Origin: Chelonoidis abingdonii
Lineage: Eukaryota > Chordata > Testudines > Testudinidae
Assembly: GCF_003597395.2 (NCBI RefSeq)
Contig: NC_133770.1
Span: 200,667,259-200,731,258 of the forward strand
DNA: 64,000 bases
Direction: 5' to 3'
Positions 11,497 to 23,304 of the stretch are shown piece by piece; the stretch's first letter is position 1; the number at the start of each line of letters is the position of its first letter. The notes under the pieces are model-generated. The model was not told the DNA's origin. It did no database searches and saw only the letters and a program-made list of their open reading frames with translations. The position numbers and the translations under genes were made by a program.

Positions 11497-12973
11497 GTAC
11501 AGTATAAGAGAATCTGTCCACATGATTCAGGGTTCAAGAATATGGTTGCTGAAATTTTGTGCCTCAGTAATATAAGTCCTTGGTGGCGCAATAGAAAAAG
11601 ATTGTAACTACATAGTTCTCATATTTTTTTAAAATATCCTCTCCCCACTGTATACATGATCGTGTATACTGTATGAACATGAACAAGCTTATTTAGTCAA
11701 TTCAGTTTTTATTTGGATCCGAAAGATCAGACTATGGCCATGCTATAAATTGGGCTACTGCTTAGACCTGGTTTATTGCTAAGTGTGAGCCTCTGAAAGA
11801 ATTGATGATACAATTGTACATATTAGTTCACAACAATCAGGCCTTTGGACAGATGTGATTATCGACAGAGTCACCTATGAGTTCAGATTGATAAAAGCCA
11901 TGACATTTAGTTTAGTTATTTTAAAATAAAATAACAGCAGTTGTTCCGGCCCTGACCAAGCAGCAAGCAAGCCAGCCCAGCACAAGTGGAAGTGCAAGTG
12001 GAAGAGATTACATTGCCTTCGGATACCCTGGATACCTCCGAGGCTGCCAGAGGGCGTATTGAAATGACAGCCCCACTACCCCCGGCCCCAGTCCGTGTGC
12101 CAGTACCATCCAAGGGCAAATCAGCAGTGTTTGGACTGTCAGCCCCCAAACAAGCATCTCTGTGCTGCTCGGAGTCCCAGTGTCATTCCGAATTCCGGCG
12201 CCGTCTTAGGTACCAGTCTGACTCATGGCACCAGTCAGACTTGCAGGACTAGTCCTACAGTCCCAACCCTCAGAGCCATTCCCACTCGAGGTTGCTGTTG
12301 ACTGCTGGAACATTCCCACTCGAGGTCCAGATCACACTCAGCGTCCTTGTGGCACTGTTCGGACGACGCTGTATGGAACACCAACCCCCACATCGACTGT
12401 CGCTACGGCACTGGCTCACGGCTTGACACTGATCCACGTCGTGGCACTGCTCTCCAGCGGGCCACCAGTCACCGGAGTGGCACTGCTCTACCATACGTCA
12501 CCATCCCTCATCGTTGCACTGGTCTCCACTGCGGCACCACTCTTCACTATGGCACCAGTCATGGTCACGATCAACCTCATGACGGCGATCTCCGCATGAC
12601 CTGCAGCTGCCAAAGGACTCAGTGCCTCCTTCGCTCCATTCTTGCACTGCTCCTCCTTCGCTGTCGTAATCTCAATCCCCTTCTGGCAGGTCGAGGAGAG
12701 CTTCAGGAATTTCGGACATTCCCTGGTTGGGCTCAGGAAGCCTTGGTCAAGACCCCCCAGCACCCAACTGGCAGCCCCAGTGGCAATTTTGGACTCCCTG
12801 GGCATATTACCAGGCCCAGGGCACCGCCCTCCCCCCGCCCCCGGTTGCCCGACCGTTGTCACGCTTGGACATCCGACCTCTCAATCAACCCTCAGCGGTC
12901 CCCCTCTGGTCCTGGAGCAACCCGCTGAGTCAGTACCCGTGAATTTCGGTAGAGTCATCTTCATCCTCCCCTG

Positions 12974-13540
12974 ATGAGGCTGTGGCTAGCACGTTCACCT
13001 CGGATGGACTTTAGGGTCCTACAAGAATTGCTTAGGCTCGTGACCCTTAATATGAACCTCCAAATTGAGGAGGTTGTGAAGGACGAAGATCCTATGGTGG
13101 ATATTTTAGGCCTGGAAGGGCCTTCCATGGTGGCCCTTCCCATGAATAAGACCATTCAAACTAATGCCAAGGCTCTCTGGCAAACCCCGGCTTTCACCCC
13201 TCCCACAGCCAAAGGGGTGGAAAGAAAATACTTTGTTCCCACGAGGGACTATGAACATCTTTTCACTCACCCTGCTCCATGCTCCCTTGTGGTGGACGCG
13301 GTGAACGCCAGGGAAAGGCAAGACCAACAAGGACCTGCCTCCAAGTCAAAGGACACTAAATGGCTGGTCCTTTTCGGGAGAAAGGTTTATTCTACTGGGA
13401 GTCTCTCACTACAGATCGCTAACCAGCTGGCGATCCTCAGTAGATACAATTTTAACTCTTTGGTCTGCGGTCCTCAAATTCCAAGATCATCTCCCAGCAG
13501 AGACTCATACGGAACTGGGGGCCATTGCTGGGGAGGGTAA
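12974..13540 (+). pseudogene. DIRS gag-like ORF remnant
   Basis: An open frame of 188 codons. Motifs such as KGVERKYFVPTRDYEHLFTH, PCSLVVDAVNARER and LVLFGRKVYSTGSLSLQIAN are the hallmark C-terminal part of gag-like proteins of vertebrate DIRS elements. The frame ends at 13540; related coding continues out of frame (PQEIQHTIEDFPFDGQGLFA around 13656). Confidence 0.75.
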
Positions 13541-14079
13541 ATTGGTTGCTCAGACCTCCCTTCAGGGTTCCCTCGATGCTGTGCACGCGACTGCATGGAC
13601 TCTAGCGTCAGGCATCGCCATGCGGCAGAATACCTGGCTCCAGTCTTCGGGACTCCCGCAGGAGATTCAGCATACCATCGAAGATTTCCCCTTTGATGGT
13701 CAGGGCCTGTTTGCGAAGGAAACTGATTTCCATGTACATACCTTAAAGGATACAAGAAACACAATTAAATGCTTGAGTATGCATACCCCGGCTAATCAAA
13801 GAAAGCCATTCAAAAGCCCAAACCACCCAACAACGCCCCATCCCACCTAGATCCAGGCAGGACTTTTCTCGTTGCAGAAGCAGATACTCTTGATGTAGAC
13901 CGTCTCGTCCCCCCTCTGGACAGGGTCAAGGGCAATCCAAGGCTCCCGCAGGCCCTAAGCACCATTTTTGAAGGTGCGCCTGAGGACGGACTACCAGCTG
14001 TCACCCTGGACAATTATCCCTTTCTGAACTGTCTCTATCCTGTTTCTACCATGCCTGGTCCCCTATTACATCAGACTGC

Positions 14080-14634
14080 TTGGTCCTCCAAGATGCGATA
14101 TTCTATTCATTTCCGTTCCATCCCGCCCTCCCACCCTCCTTCCCCGTCCCTTTTCAGCAACTCCTCATCCAGGAGGTACAATCGCTCCTTGCCCTAGGGG
14201 CAGTGGAGGAAATGTCTCAGGAGCTCAAGGGCAAGGGTTTCTACTTCCTCTATTTCCTTGTCCCCAAGGCAAAGGGAGGCCTAAGACCCATTCTGGATCT
14301 CAGGGAGCTCAACAAGCACATAGTCAACCTGAAGTTCCGTATGGTCTCCTTAGCCACTATTATTTCCTCTCTGGATCCGGGAAACTGGTATACCGCCCTC
14401 GATATGAAAGACGCATACTTTCACCTTTCAGTTACCCCCTCTCTCAGACGTTTCCTCCGTTTCATGGTGAGCAAGACACACTGTCAATTCACAGCCCTCC
14501 TGTTCGGCTTGTGTGCAGCCACTCACGTCTTTACTAAGTGCATGGCAGTCATGGCAGCTTTCCTTTGCCAGCACCATGTGCACGTCTTCCCGTACTTCAA
14601 CGACTGGCTCATATGGGGCCAGTCTCACCAATAA
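14080..14634 (+). pseudogene. DIRS reverse transcriptase remnant
   Basis: An open frame of 184 codons. It shows LIQEVQSLLALGAVEEM, then FLVPKAKGGLRPILDLRELN (RT motif 1-2), then WYTALDMKDAYFHLSV (motif A with catalytic Asp), then ALLFGLCAATHVFTK (motif B) and FPYFNDWLIWG (motif C). In motif C the first catalytic Asp of the Y-x-D-D box is Asn (codon at 14599), so the enzyme is dead as well as truncated. Continuing RNase H-like sequence lies at 14863-15220 in another frame. Confidence 0.88.
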
Positions 14635-15544
14635 ATTCAGTCTCAAGTACAACTGGTCACTGACACGTTCAGTCGCTTGGGCATCATGCTGAATGTAAGC
14701 AAGTCTGTCCTCTCCCCTACTCAAACAATAGAGTTCATCGGGGCAGTCCTGGATGCAAACCAAGCGAGGGCCTTCCTCCCGGAGGCCTGATGCCTGGCTA
14801 TAGCAAGCATAATTACGAGCCTCTGCAAGTTTGCCACCACCACAGTAAGGCAGTGTCTCAGGTTGCTGAGTCATATGGCATCTTGTACTGATGTGGTGCA
14901 ACACGCCAAGTTAAGACTCAGACCTCGGCAGACGTGGTTGGCGTCAGCCTATCAACCGGGACATGACAGCCTAGAAATGGTTCTCACGGTCCCAAAGCGC
15001 ACACTCAACTCCCTGCGCTGGTGGCTGGATCCTCGTATGGTGAGTGCCGGGGTCCCGTTCCATCCCCCTCAACCCACCTTGACTCTAGTTACAGATGTGT
15101 CTGCCCTGAGATGTGGGGGCCACTTCGGGAGCCTGACAATGCAGGGCTTATGGCACGAAGGCGAGCTGTTGTTTCACATTAATATCAAAGAGTTCAGGGT
15201 TATTCGCCTTGCGTGCCCTCCCTCCCAGGATTATGGAATTTTCTTTCCCTCTCTTTGGTGTGTTCCTCAGTATGTTACAGGGTTCTTTCTGTATTCATCC
15301 ATTTTTTATTTGAGTAAGTGTTCCTAAATTTTTCAAAATGAAATTTGGGGCTTTCAGAACTGAAAAACACTTGAAGCTGCAAATGTCAAACTTTGTCCTG
15401 CTTTATCACATACAAGAGATTTGGATACCTAGAATTATAGAACTACAGGTACAATACGATGCCATTGGTAGCCAATAAAATAATACTGATTAAATTAATT
15501 TTTATACTTCCATCTAATACATTTGCCTTTTGTATTTGCAACAG

Positions 15545-15764
15545 AAAAGGCTTGGCACTTACTGATTGTTTCCGAACACAGCTGGCTCTGAAACTGCTAC
15601 AGTGTTTACGGGTAACAAATGCGCCCCACTTTTATGGATTGCCTTCTTTGGAGAGAACGTTACGAGGAATGGTCCATGTCACTGCACACCCAGGCTGGAG
15701 TTCATACTCAGCGACAGCTGAGCCATTCACAATTTGTATGAAATATTTGACAGGTCTTCTTGAG
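15545..15764 (+). CDS. RTTN: RTTN exon F (220 bp)
   Basis: The acceptor GTATTTGCAACAG ends at 15544 and the donor GTAAGT starts at 15765. It encodes [20 protein letters not shown], then [20 protein letters not shown], and ends KYLTGLLE in phase 0. The open frame extends a little into both introns, which could be misread as a separate gene. It lies 320 bases after the end of the long DIRS-like insertion. Confidence 0.92.
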
Positions 15765-16440
15765 GTAAGTAACTTATGTTATCACTTGTATTTTGGTGGT
15801 TGCAGTCATAAAACAAGGTACATATTACTCTAGTCTGTTTTGTTAAATGAGATGATTATTGGGAAATTTTACGTGGTAATCTTGTAGCACAGTGATTTCA
15901 ATGAAAACGGAACGGTAAATGAATTCTGGGTGTGTGTCCATCATGCAAGTTGCAGGGAAGGAGTATCAAATAAAAGAATATTTAATGTCACTAGTTAGAA
16001 ATTGAAAAGAATAACTTATGAGTGGTGGAGTGAAGCAGATCCATTTTGACCATTGGAAATTGTATATTTCAATGTCTTTGTGTTTGCTTAGTTCGCCATA
16101 TTTGATCCTCTACTGGACCTTTTAAGAAGACATTATGAGGTGTACATGGTGAATATCACCACTGCATTTTTAAGTGAGCTGCTGTGTTATTCGTGCATGA
16201 AAGTGCAGTGTGGTCTTCCTCTTTTGTGCACTTTGGTCTTTACCCTGTTCCAAATGAAATTAATGTCAAAATTCCTTTGGCATAGTTATATAGGATTGAT
16301 TCCTTTATGAGCTTAGTAAAAGTCTATGCAAAATATAATGTGCATATATAATTTTCAAAGAATCTAATTGGTGAACTCAAAATTAATTTAATCCCAAACG
16401 ACTCATATCTATGCCAAATGAGGACTATTTTCATGCCAAA
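15765..16440. other. RTTN intron sequence, nothing recognised
   Basis: AT-rich intron between exon F and the Tc1/pogo-like fragment. No repeat or RNA gene recognised. Confidence 0.5.
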
Positions 16441-16735
16441 TACACCTCTATCTCGATATAACATGACCTGATATAACACGGGTTTGCATATAGCGTGGTA
16501 ACTGCTCTCACAGCAGGTGGAACCCTGGGCCCTTTAAAACGTCGCCCGAGCGCTGCTGCTGCTACCCACAGGGCTCCGGCAGTGGGGATCGGGCAGCAGT
16601 TTAAAGGGCCCGGGGTTCTGGCTGCTGAAGGGAGCCCTGGGCCCTATAAATCACCGCTGGTGCCCTGCCTCTGCTATCCCAGAGCTGCGGCAGCGGGCCT
16701 TGGCTGACGATTTAAAGGGCTCGGGCTCCCCACAG
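16441..16735 (+). mobile_element. Tc1/pogo-like (Tigger-type) MITE fragment
   Basis: It starts TACACCTCTATCTCGATATA and continues with ACCTGATATAACACGGGTTT and ATAGCGTGGTAA, the typical terminus of reptilian pogo-like elements beginning at a TA. The interior is GC-rich with repeated TTTAAAGGGCC words. The matching right inverted end is not seen. Confidence 0.65.
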
Positions 16736-17340
16736 AAGCAAGATAGCCATAAATAATATCTTCATAATATTGGAAAGCTGGCTATCCAACGGACAATTAT
16801 GAAGAGCTACAAAATATTTTAATAGACTGCCATAATGGAAAAGTATGTGTGTCTTTATCAGCCAGCAAGAGATGCGTTGTTTTTAAGTTATCCAAAGGGG
16901 GTGTTTTAATACAAAATAGTAACTTGGGACATAGGGTTTGTGTCAAGTTGGATATGTGTCAAGGCTAAAAATTGAACATGTTTAGCTAAACAATTCATTG
17001 TAATCCCAGACATACTTATACAAGACTCTGAACAAAAACACCTGATCATGAATAACTGTCACAACTACCTAAAAGATCCATTAGGTCTCTGGCCCATAGA
17101 CAAATGAAGGACACTGCAGACCTGAATGAGAGCCAAGAGAAAAGGAGGACATTGAACACTGCGGTACAGCCTTATCATAAATGAACCTCTGACCAAGTAG
17201 CTTGTTATACTAGAAATGTAAGGTATTCCTAAAATTGCAGGTAAAGGCTGCTATTTACACTTAATCATGTTTTATATTAACTGAAGTCTGCAGGACTATT
17301 TGTATTTATCTATGTATTCCTCATAGTAAAGCCTCCATGA

Positions 17341-17547
<207 letters not shown>

Positions 17548-17735
17548 TGATTTAAGCATTGACACATTGTCACTGACAGAATTCAAACGGGCAGTCTAGT
17601 TTTGCTTGACTTTAGAGAGCAGAAAATTGAATTTTAACTGATGTTTTCCTTGGAGATGTGATGCTTTAATTTACTGAATTTGAATACTAGAGAACGCTAA
17701 TATCACTATTTTAAGTGTACCACATATACTATCAA

Positions 17736-17860
17736 AGGTCCAGTTCTGCTAACCTTACTTGCTGAGCAGTATCACTCTGCAAGTAGTCCTTCTGATTTAA
17801 GAGGAACTACTTGCAGAATGAGGTGCTGCTCAAAGGCAAGGATGGAAAATCAGGGCTAAT
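17736..17860. repeat. MIR/CR1-tail-like interspersed repeat with hairpin
   Basis: It contains CTGCAAGTAGTCCTTCTGAT and GAACTACTTGCAG as an inverted pair (17777-17816), flanked by GGTCCAGTTCTGCTAACC and AAAATCAGGGCT. The 'finite season of CAATGGGACTACTC' style is common in amniote SINE-like repeats, but the family is not assigned. Confidence 0.4.
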
Positions 17861-17999
17861 AGTATGGTATTTACTTCTAAAATAATTTTGTAATAAGTAT
17901 AGTTTCTTCAAGAATATTTTAAATGAAGTTACTTCTGATACTTGGAAACAGTACAGTTGAATAAAAATACCTTGATTTGCCCAACAGTTCTGGAAATGA

Positions 18000-18140
18000 A
18001 GGTTCTTTTAACAGAATGCTGCACACTATTAAAGCTTGCTTATGGTAGTGTTGATGTACAAGATGCTGATTCAGGAAAGTCAAAACATGTTCTTAACATT
18101 AAATGTATGAGTAAGTCCCATTAAATTTAAGACTGTGCTT
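18000..18140. repeat. old SINE-like interspersed repeat
   Basis: GATTCAGGAAAGTC..ACATGTTCTTAACATTAAAT and AGTAAGTCCCATTAAATTTA resemble a widespread ancient amniote repeat (CTGATTCAGCAAAGCACTTA type). It is degenerate. Confidence 0.4.
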
Positions 18141-19011
18141 AAGCTTTGTGGTGTTCTGGACCATTGAGGTTCTGGACTCTTCTATTAAATGTCTTAAGTC
18201 TTTGTGCAGATGTAGATAATCTATAAAGTTGTTAGTGCTTATGTGAAAAATTAAACTGGCTAAAATACCTACTAATGAGTATGGTTTGCTTTTGTTTAAA
18301 TCCTCATAATGTAGCCCCCAGATGTGCTTGTGACCATATTCTGTAGATTGCATTCTTTTAGGGTTAAGAGTAAGGTGGAAGTCATGGTCTTGAGCTTAAA
18401 CTGGCTAAAAGCAAAGCCAGAATTTTACTATAATTAATTTTGGAAGACTAAAATCCAGAATAGGAATGCTCTCTGTTACGAATGAAAAAAAATCAGTTCA
18501 GGAAGTTCACACTGTGTTCAGATAGAAGATGTTTTTAATTCTGCTACCCTTACTCATGTTGCACAGTATTTTACTCTGGAAATAGCCCCAGTAAAATAAA
18601 GGGCCTCCTGGTGAAGTAAAGTACTACACAGTTCAAGGGTAGTAAAGTTAGTGTCTTGGATAGCATTTCTCACTTGTGCAGGTAATAGACAGAATTAAGT
18701 ATTTATTTCTCAGCATTTATTTTTCTTTGCTAATTTAGAAACCATTATACCATATTAAGACAGTAGTCTTGTCTTACAGACAAGTACATTTTGCATTTTA
18801 ATTTTGTTGTATTTTGTATAATGCAAAAGGTGTTTTATATCACACAGTAATATTGTTAAGCTTTATATTTTGCCTCCAGAGTCTTTGCCAAACAATATTA
18901 GTGCTTTGTACTGAAATAAAGGAAAAAATAGTTTATATAGTTGGAGGGCAGAGTTTATTTGAACAGTTACTGTCTGAAACAAATCCTTTTCTTTTTTTTT
19001 TTTTTGATCAG

Positions 19012-19119
19012 GACTGGGTGTCTCTCTGGTTCTTGCCTTACGATAAAAGTGAAGAACAAGTTCCTTCTCGGCTTGGTCTGGCATGGCTAGTTCCATTATG
19101 GGTAGATAGAGATCCTGAG
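19012..19119 (+). CDS. RTTN: RTTN exon H (108 bp)
   Basis: The acceptor is a long T tract ending TTGATCAG at 19011; the donor GTTAGT at 19120 is a less common but valid form. It holds 36 codons in phase 0: [20 protein letters not shown] then [16 protein letters not shown]. This is a highly recognisable rotatin motif. The following intron (about 5.9 kb) holds an hAT-like element and the Penelope-like pair. Confidence 0.94.
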
Positions 19120-19314
19120 GTTAGTGTACTCTGGCATAAAACTGATGCTCCAAGTTGAAGAAGCAAATGTATTACAAATCTAAAAATTATGTTTAATATT
19201 GACACTTAACTAACTTGTCATAATTTTAAATGTGTGTTTTTAAAAAAGTATTCTAAAGAGTAATCACTGTTAGAATTTTTCTGTCAACGCATCTTAAAAT
19301 GAATCCCTATCCTC

Positions 19315-20928
19315 TAGAGCTGCCAAGAGATTAAAAAAAACTAATCACAATTTAAAAAATTAATCATGTGATTAATCCCACTGTTAATAATAGAATACTA
19401 TTTATTTAAATATTTTTGGATGTTTTCTGCATTTTCAAATATATTGGTTTCAGTTACAACACAGAATACAAAGTGTACAGTGCTCTCTTTATTTATTTTT
19501 GTTACAAATATTTGCACTGTAAAAAACAAAAGAAATAGTATATTTCAATTTACCTAATACAAGTGGTGTACTGCAATCTCTTTATAATTGCAATTGAACT
19601 TATAAATGTAGAATTATGTACAAAAAAATTGCATTCAACAATAAAACAATGTAAAACTTTAGAACCTACAAGTCCACTCAGTCCTACTTCAGCCAATCAC
19701 TCAGACAAACAGATTTGGTTACAATTTGCAGGAGATAAAATGCTGCCCACATCTTGTTTATAATGTCACCTGAAAGTGAGAACAGGCATTTGCCTGGCAC
19801 TGTTGTAGCCAGCACTGCAAGATATTTGTGCCAGATACACTAAAGATTCGTATGTCCCTTCATGCTTCAACCACCATTCCGGAAGACATGCGTCCATGCT
19901 GATGATGGGTTCTGCTCGATAACGATCCAAAGCAGAGTGGACCGACGCATGTTTATTTTCATTATCTGAGTCAGATGCCACCAGCAGAAGGTTGGGTTTT
20001 TTTTATGGTGGTTTGGGTTCTGTAGTTTCTGCATTGGAGTGTTGTTCTTCTAAGACTTCTGAAAGCATTCTCCACACCTCTTCCCTCTCAGATTTTGGAA
20101 GGCACTTCAGATTCTTAACCCTTGGGTTGAGTGCTGTATCTATCCTTAGAAATCTAACATTGGTACCTTCTTTGCATTTTGTCAAATCTGCTGTGACTGT
20201 GTTCTTAAAACGAACATGTGCTGGATCATAATCCAAGACTGCTATAACATGAATTATATGGCAGAATGCAGGCAAAAAAGAACAGGACACGTATAGTTCT
20301 CCCCCAAGGAGTTCAGTCACAAATTTAATTAACACATGATTTTTTTTTATGAGCATTATCAGCATGGAAGCATGTCCTCTGGAATGATGGCCAAAGCACG
20401 AAGGGGCATACGAATGTTTAGCATCTCTGGCATGTAAATACCTTGCAGTGCTGGCTACAAAAGTGTCAAGCGGATGCCTGTTCTCACTTTCAGGTGATAT
20501 TGTTCATAAGAAGCAGTCGGCAGTATCTCCTGTAAATATAAACAAACTTGTTTGTCTTAGCAATTGGCTGACGAAGTAGGACTGAGTGAACTTGTGGGCT
20601 CTAAAGTTTTACATTGTTTTGTTTTGAGTTTTTTTATGTAACAAAAAAAATCTACATGTGTAAGTTGCACTTTCACAGTAAAGAGAATGCACTAAAGTAC
20701 TTGTATAAGGTGAATTCAAAAAATATTATTTCTTTTGTTTGTCATTTTTACAGTGCAAATATTTGTAATAAAAATAATATAAAGTGAGCACTGTACACTT
20801 CGTATTCTGTGTTTTAATAGAAATCAATGTATTGAAAATATGGAAAAACATCCAAAAATATTTAATAAATTGTAATTGGTATTCTATTTTTTAACAGTGC
20901 CATTAACTGAGATTAATTTACAGCCCTA
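19315..20928 (-). mobile_element. hAT-like element with long inverted ends and perfect 8-bp TSD
   Basis: The ends are TAGAGCTGCCAAGAGATTAA and, reversed, TAGGGCTGTAAATTAATCTC. Both flanks carry the identical octamer CTATCCTC (19307-19314 and 20929-20936), diagnostic of hAT insertion. About 400-500 bases at each end are inverted copies; for example AACACAGAATACAAAGTG and AGTGCAAATATTTG words recur in reverse. Between them, broken minus-strand reading frames at 19766-19981 and 20003-20365 remain. The coding remnant is not a transposase I recognise. Confidence 0.85.
19766..20365 (-). pseudogene. broken ORF of the hAT-like element, function unknown
   Basis: Two minus-strand open segments. 20365-20003 includes LIKFVTELLGGELYVSC, NPRVKNLKCLPKSEREEVWR and MLSEVLEEQHSNAETTEP; 19981-19766 includes MASDSDNENKHASVHSALDR and PEWWLKHEGTYESLVYLAQ. 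They read in the order expected of a single protein interrupted by a stop and frameshift. I recognise the sequence as a repeat-borne frame but cannot assign a domain. Confidence 0.55.
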
Positions 20929-21226
20929 CTATCCTCATTTCCCTGTCTCCCCATACTTTCTATTCTTTTCTTGATAATCCAGGATAGTTGTTCCTGGGGC
21001 CTTAGCATGGAAGAGATTTGTTTGTATTAGTTTAACTAGGCAGAAACATTTTGAAATGTTCTTTTAAAAAGTTGTTTGCAGTGCTGTTGTAGTGTTTTGG
21101 TCCCAGGATATTAGAGAGACAAGGTGGATGAGGTAATATCTTCTCTTGGAGAATCTTCTGCTGATGAAAGAGACAAGCTGTCAAGCTTACACAGAGCTCT
21201 GCTTCAAGTCTGAGAATGGTACTCAA

Positions 21227-21944
21227 GGCATGGCTACACTTGCAGATGTAGAGTGCTTTGAGTTAAACCAGCCTTCGTAGAGCACAGTAGGGAAAGCACT
21301 GCAGTCTGTCCATACTGACAGCTTCAAGCGCACTAATGTGGCCACATTTGTGGCACTTGCATTGGCATTGGAAGCGATACATTATGGGCAGCTATCCCAG
21401 CATGCAAGTGACTGCAAAGTGCTTTTCAAATGAGAAGGGTGGGGTGGTATGTGGCAGGGAATGTATTGTGTGTATGTGGAGGGAAAGAGTGAGTTTTTTG
21501 GGGGTCTGAGAGCATGTTAGCATGCTGTTTGTAAGTTCAGACATGAGCAGACCCCCACCTCTCTCTCTCTCTCACACAGCATTCCACACTAATGGTTGCT
21601 TTGTCTCTGGGAAGATAAGCAGCTGGATGTCAGAAATGGAGCTTTCAAAGGGCCTATCTGCATTCCGCTAAGATTCAGAACAAAGACAAGAATGGCCACT
21701 TGACTTAAGGCAATTATGAGACGTTACCGTAGGATGATCAGAGCACAGTAATGCAACACGCCATTCACACTGGTGCCGCAGCACTCCAGTGGGGGCACAG
21801 CAAATGTTATTCCACTTTCCTAGGTGGAGTACCAGCAGTGTTGTAGCCGTGGAGTCAGAGAACTCTACATGCCTTGCCAGTGTGGACTGGTAGTGCGCCT
21901 GAGGCTCCTTTGTTGCGCTTGTAACTCACAAGTGTAGACCGTCC
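21227..21944. mobile_element. nested non-autonomous DNA element with 5-bp TSD
   Basis: It is inserted into the minus-strand Penelope-like copy. Ends GGCATGGCTACACTTGCAGA and (reversed) GGACGGTCTACACTTGTGAG form about 15-base inverted repeats, and CTCAA is duplicated on both sides (21222-21226, 21945-21949). The host Penelope sequence resumes exactly across the insertion when compared with the plus-strand copy near 23585. The superfamily is not certain. Confidence 0.75.
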
Positions 21945-22263
21945 CTCAATGTCACAGCTAAATACAAGAGTGGAATCAATAAGGAATTAACATATGTTGC
22001 AAGAGACCATTTGAAGTGGTCAATTAACTTCTGCAGTCGTAGGACAGAGGTGGATGAGTGAGTTGCAGATTGTTGTAATGCGCCATAAATCCAGTCTTTA
22101 TTAAGTCCATGATATTTGGTGTCTATGTTTTTGGAGTTATGAATTTAAGTTCCCAGGCTTGTGTTTTTGAAGGTGTGCAGGTTTCCTTTGAGAACAAGGA
22201 CTGAGAGGTCAGATATGGAGTGGAAAGTGTTCTTTCCAGGTGATATGGTGTGTTTGTCTTATA

Positions 22264-22446
22264 TCATTTTCCTGTGTGAATGCATTCAAGAGCGTAGTGT
22301 CTTGTTTCACCCACGTAGTTGTTGGGCCAGTTAGTGCACTGGATGAGGTACACCACATGTTGTGATAGGCATGTGTAGGACTCATGAATCTTGAAAGGTG
22401 TGTTGGAGGGATATTGATCATTGTAGCATGAGAGATATGTCTGCAA
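22264..22446 (-). pseudogene. GIY-YIG endonuclease remnant of Penelope-like element
   Basis: A short minus-strand frame: HVVYLIQCTNWPNNYVGETR followed by HYALECIHTGK. It has the VVYLIQC-x-Y-VGET signature of the Penelope-like GIY-YIG domain. The CCxxC-like cysteines and the catalytic Arg region further on are lost or frameshifted. Confidence 0.8.
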
Positions 22447-23304
22447 GTTTTGCGTCTGTTTTTATGGCAGGGTCTGATGCCACCTTGAGTTGGTGAATCC
22501 TGAGCTGCGGGGATCTTGCTTCTGGTGTTTAGTTTGGAGAGAGTGTTCGAAGGCCAGAAGAGAGGATTGAAAGAGATTTCTTTCAGAATGTGGTATACAT
22601 CAAGTATGGGTTGTAGTTGTTTAATGATGATCCATATGGGCTTCAGGGTGGGATGTTCAGTCAGAAGTTTTTTGTTTTGTCTTTTGTTTTTCCTGTGTTG
22701 AAATAGGTTCTCCCGGGGTTTTAGAACTGTGTTCCTGCTCCACTCCATTTCCAGGCAAAATCCTGCAGCTCTACTGCTCCGCGCTCCAGTTCCGGGCTTT
22801 GCTCCAAAGCCCTGGGTTCTCTCAGAGTATTTGGATGGCCTGTCCCATGATGGTGTCCTCGTTTAGTGAAGGCAGTTTTAAGTGTGTTAAGTTGTGTATC
22901 CTGGGTTTTCTTCTTGGAGCATATTTCTGTGGTATCTGAGTGCTTGACTGTAGATAACTAATTTCTTGGGGTAGTTACTAAATCTGTTAAGATAAGAGGG
23001 GTGATGCATGAGTTTCTTGATATACTTCCATTGTTGAAGCTGATCATGGTGTTCAGGAAGTTCATGTTGGTGCGGGACTATTCTAGAGAGAGTTTGATGG
23101 ATGTGTGGTGGTGGTTGAAGTTGTGGTGGAAATCTATGAGGGAGTTTAGGATGTCTTCCCAGAGGATGCCAATATCATTGATGTGTCTCCAGTATATCAC
23201 TGGTTTGTGGTGCATTTGACCAGATATTCTTCCTCACGGTGGCCCATTGGGAAGTCATCCTGGTATCTGGGGCTGATTTAAAACAAAACAAAACATTGTT
23301 TCCC

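Larger units (their letters stand above)
11937..15225 (+). mobile_element. DIRS-like retrotransposon, long truncated body
   Basis: In plus orientation it has, in order: a degenerate 5' region with many GGCACCAGTC-like words (11937-12960); a gag-like ORF (12974-13540); a reverse transcriptase ORF (14080-14634); and an RNase H-like start (14863-15220) ending near NIKEFRVIRLA, where the element stops. Stops and frameshifts separate the parts. No tyrosine recombinase or inverted termini are present, so it is truncated and inactive. It sits in the intron between RTTN exons E and F, ending 320 bases before exon F. Confidence 0.85.
21072..23275 (-). mobile_element. Penelope-like element, minus strand, interrupted
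   Basis: Read on the minus strand, the upstream part (about 23275-22750) resembles the end of a Penelope-type RT in several frames. Next comes a frame with QHRKNKRQNKKLLTEHPTL and then the GIY-YIG-like endonuclease YLIQCTNWPNNYVGETRHYA (about 22446-22264). The 3' region ends at TTGGTCCCAGGATATTAGAG (21100). A separate element is nested in it at 21227-21944. Frames are broken throughout, so the element is inactive. Confidence 0.82.

Noticed and set aside
12347..12928. 193-codon and overlapping frames in both strands
   Set aside because: GC-rich repetitive gag leader of the DIRS-like element; frames are open by composition, without motifs.
15459..15833. 124-codon open frame as a separate small gene
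   Set aside because: It is RTTN exon F read through into both introns; canonical acceptor and donor bound the conserved part.
18814..19158. 114-codon open frame as a gene
   Set aside because: Only 19012-19119 is conserved (RTTN exon H); the upstream part is intron with a T tract.
22209..22748. 179-codon minus-strand frame as a host gene
   Set aside because: It is a shifted frame of the Penelope-like element; the GIY-YIG signature lies in the overlapping frame at 22264-22446.
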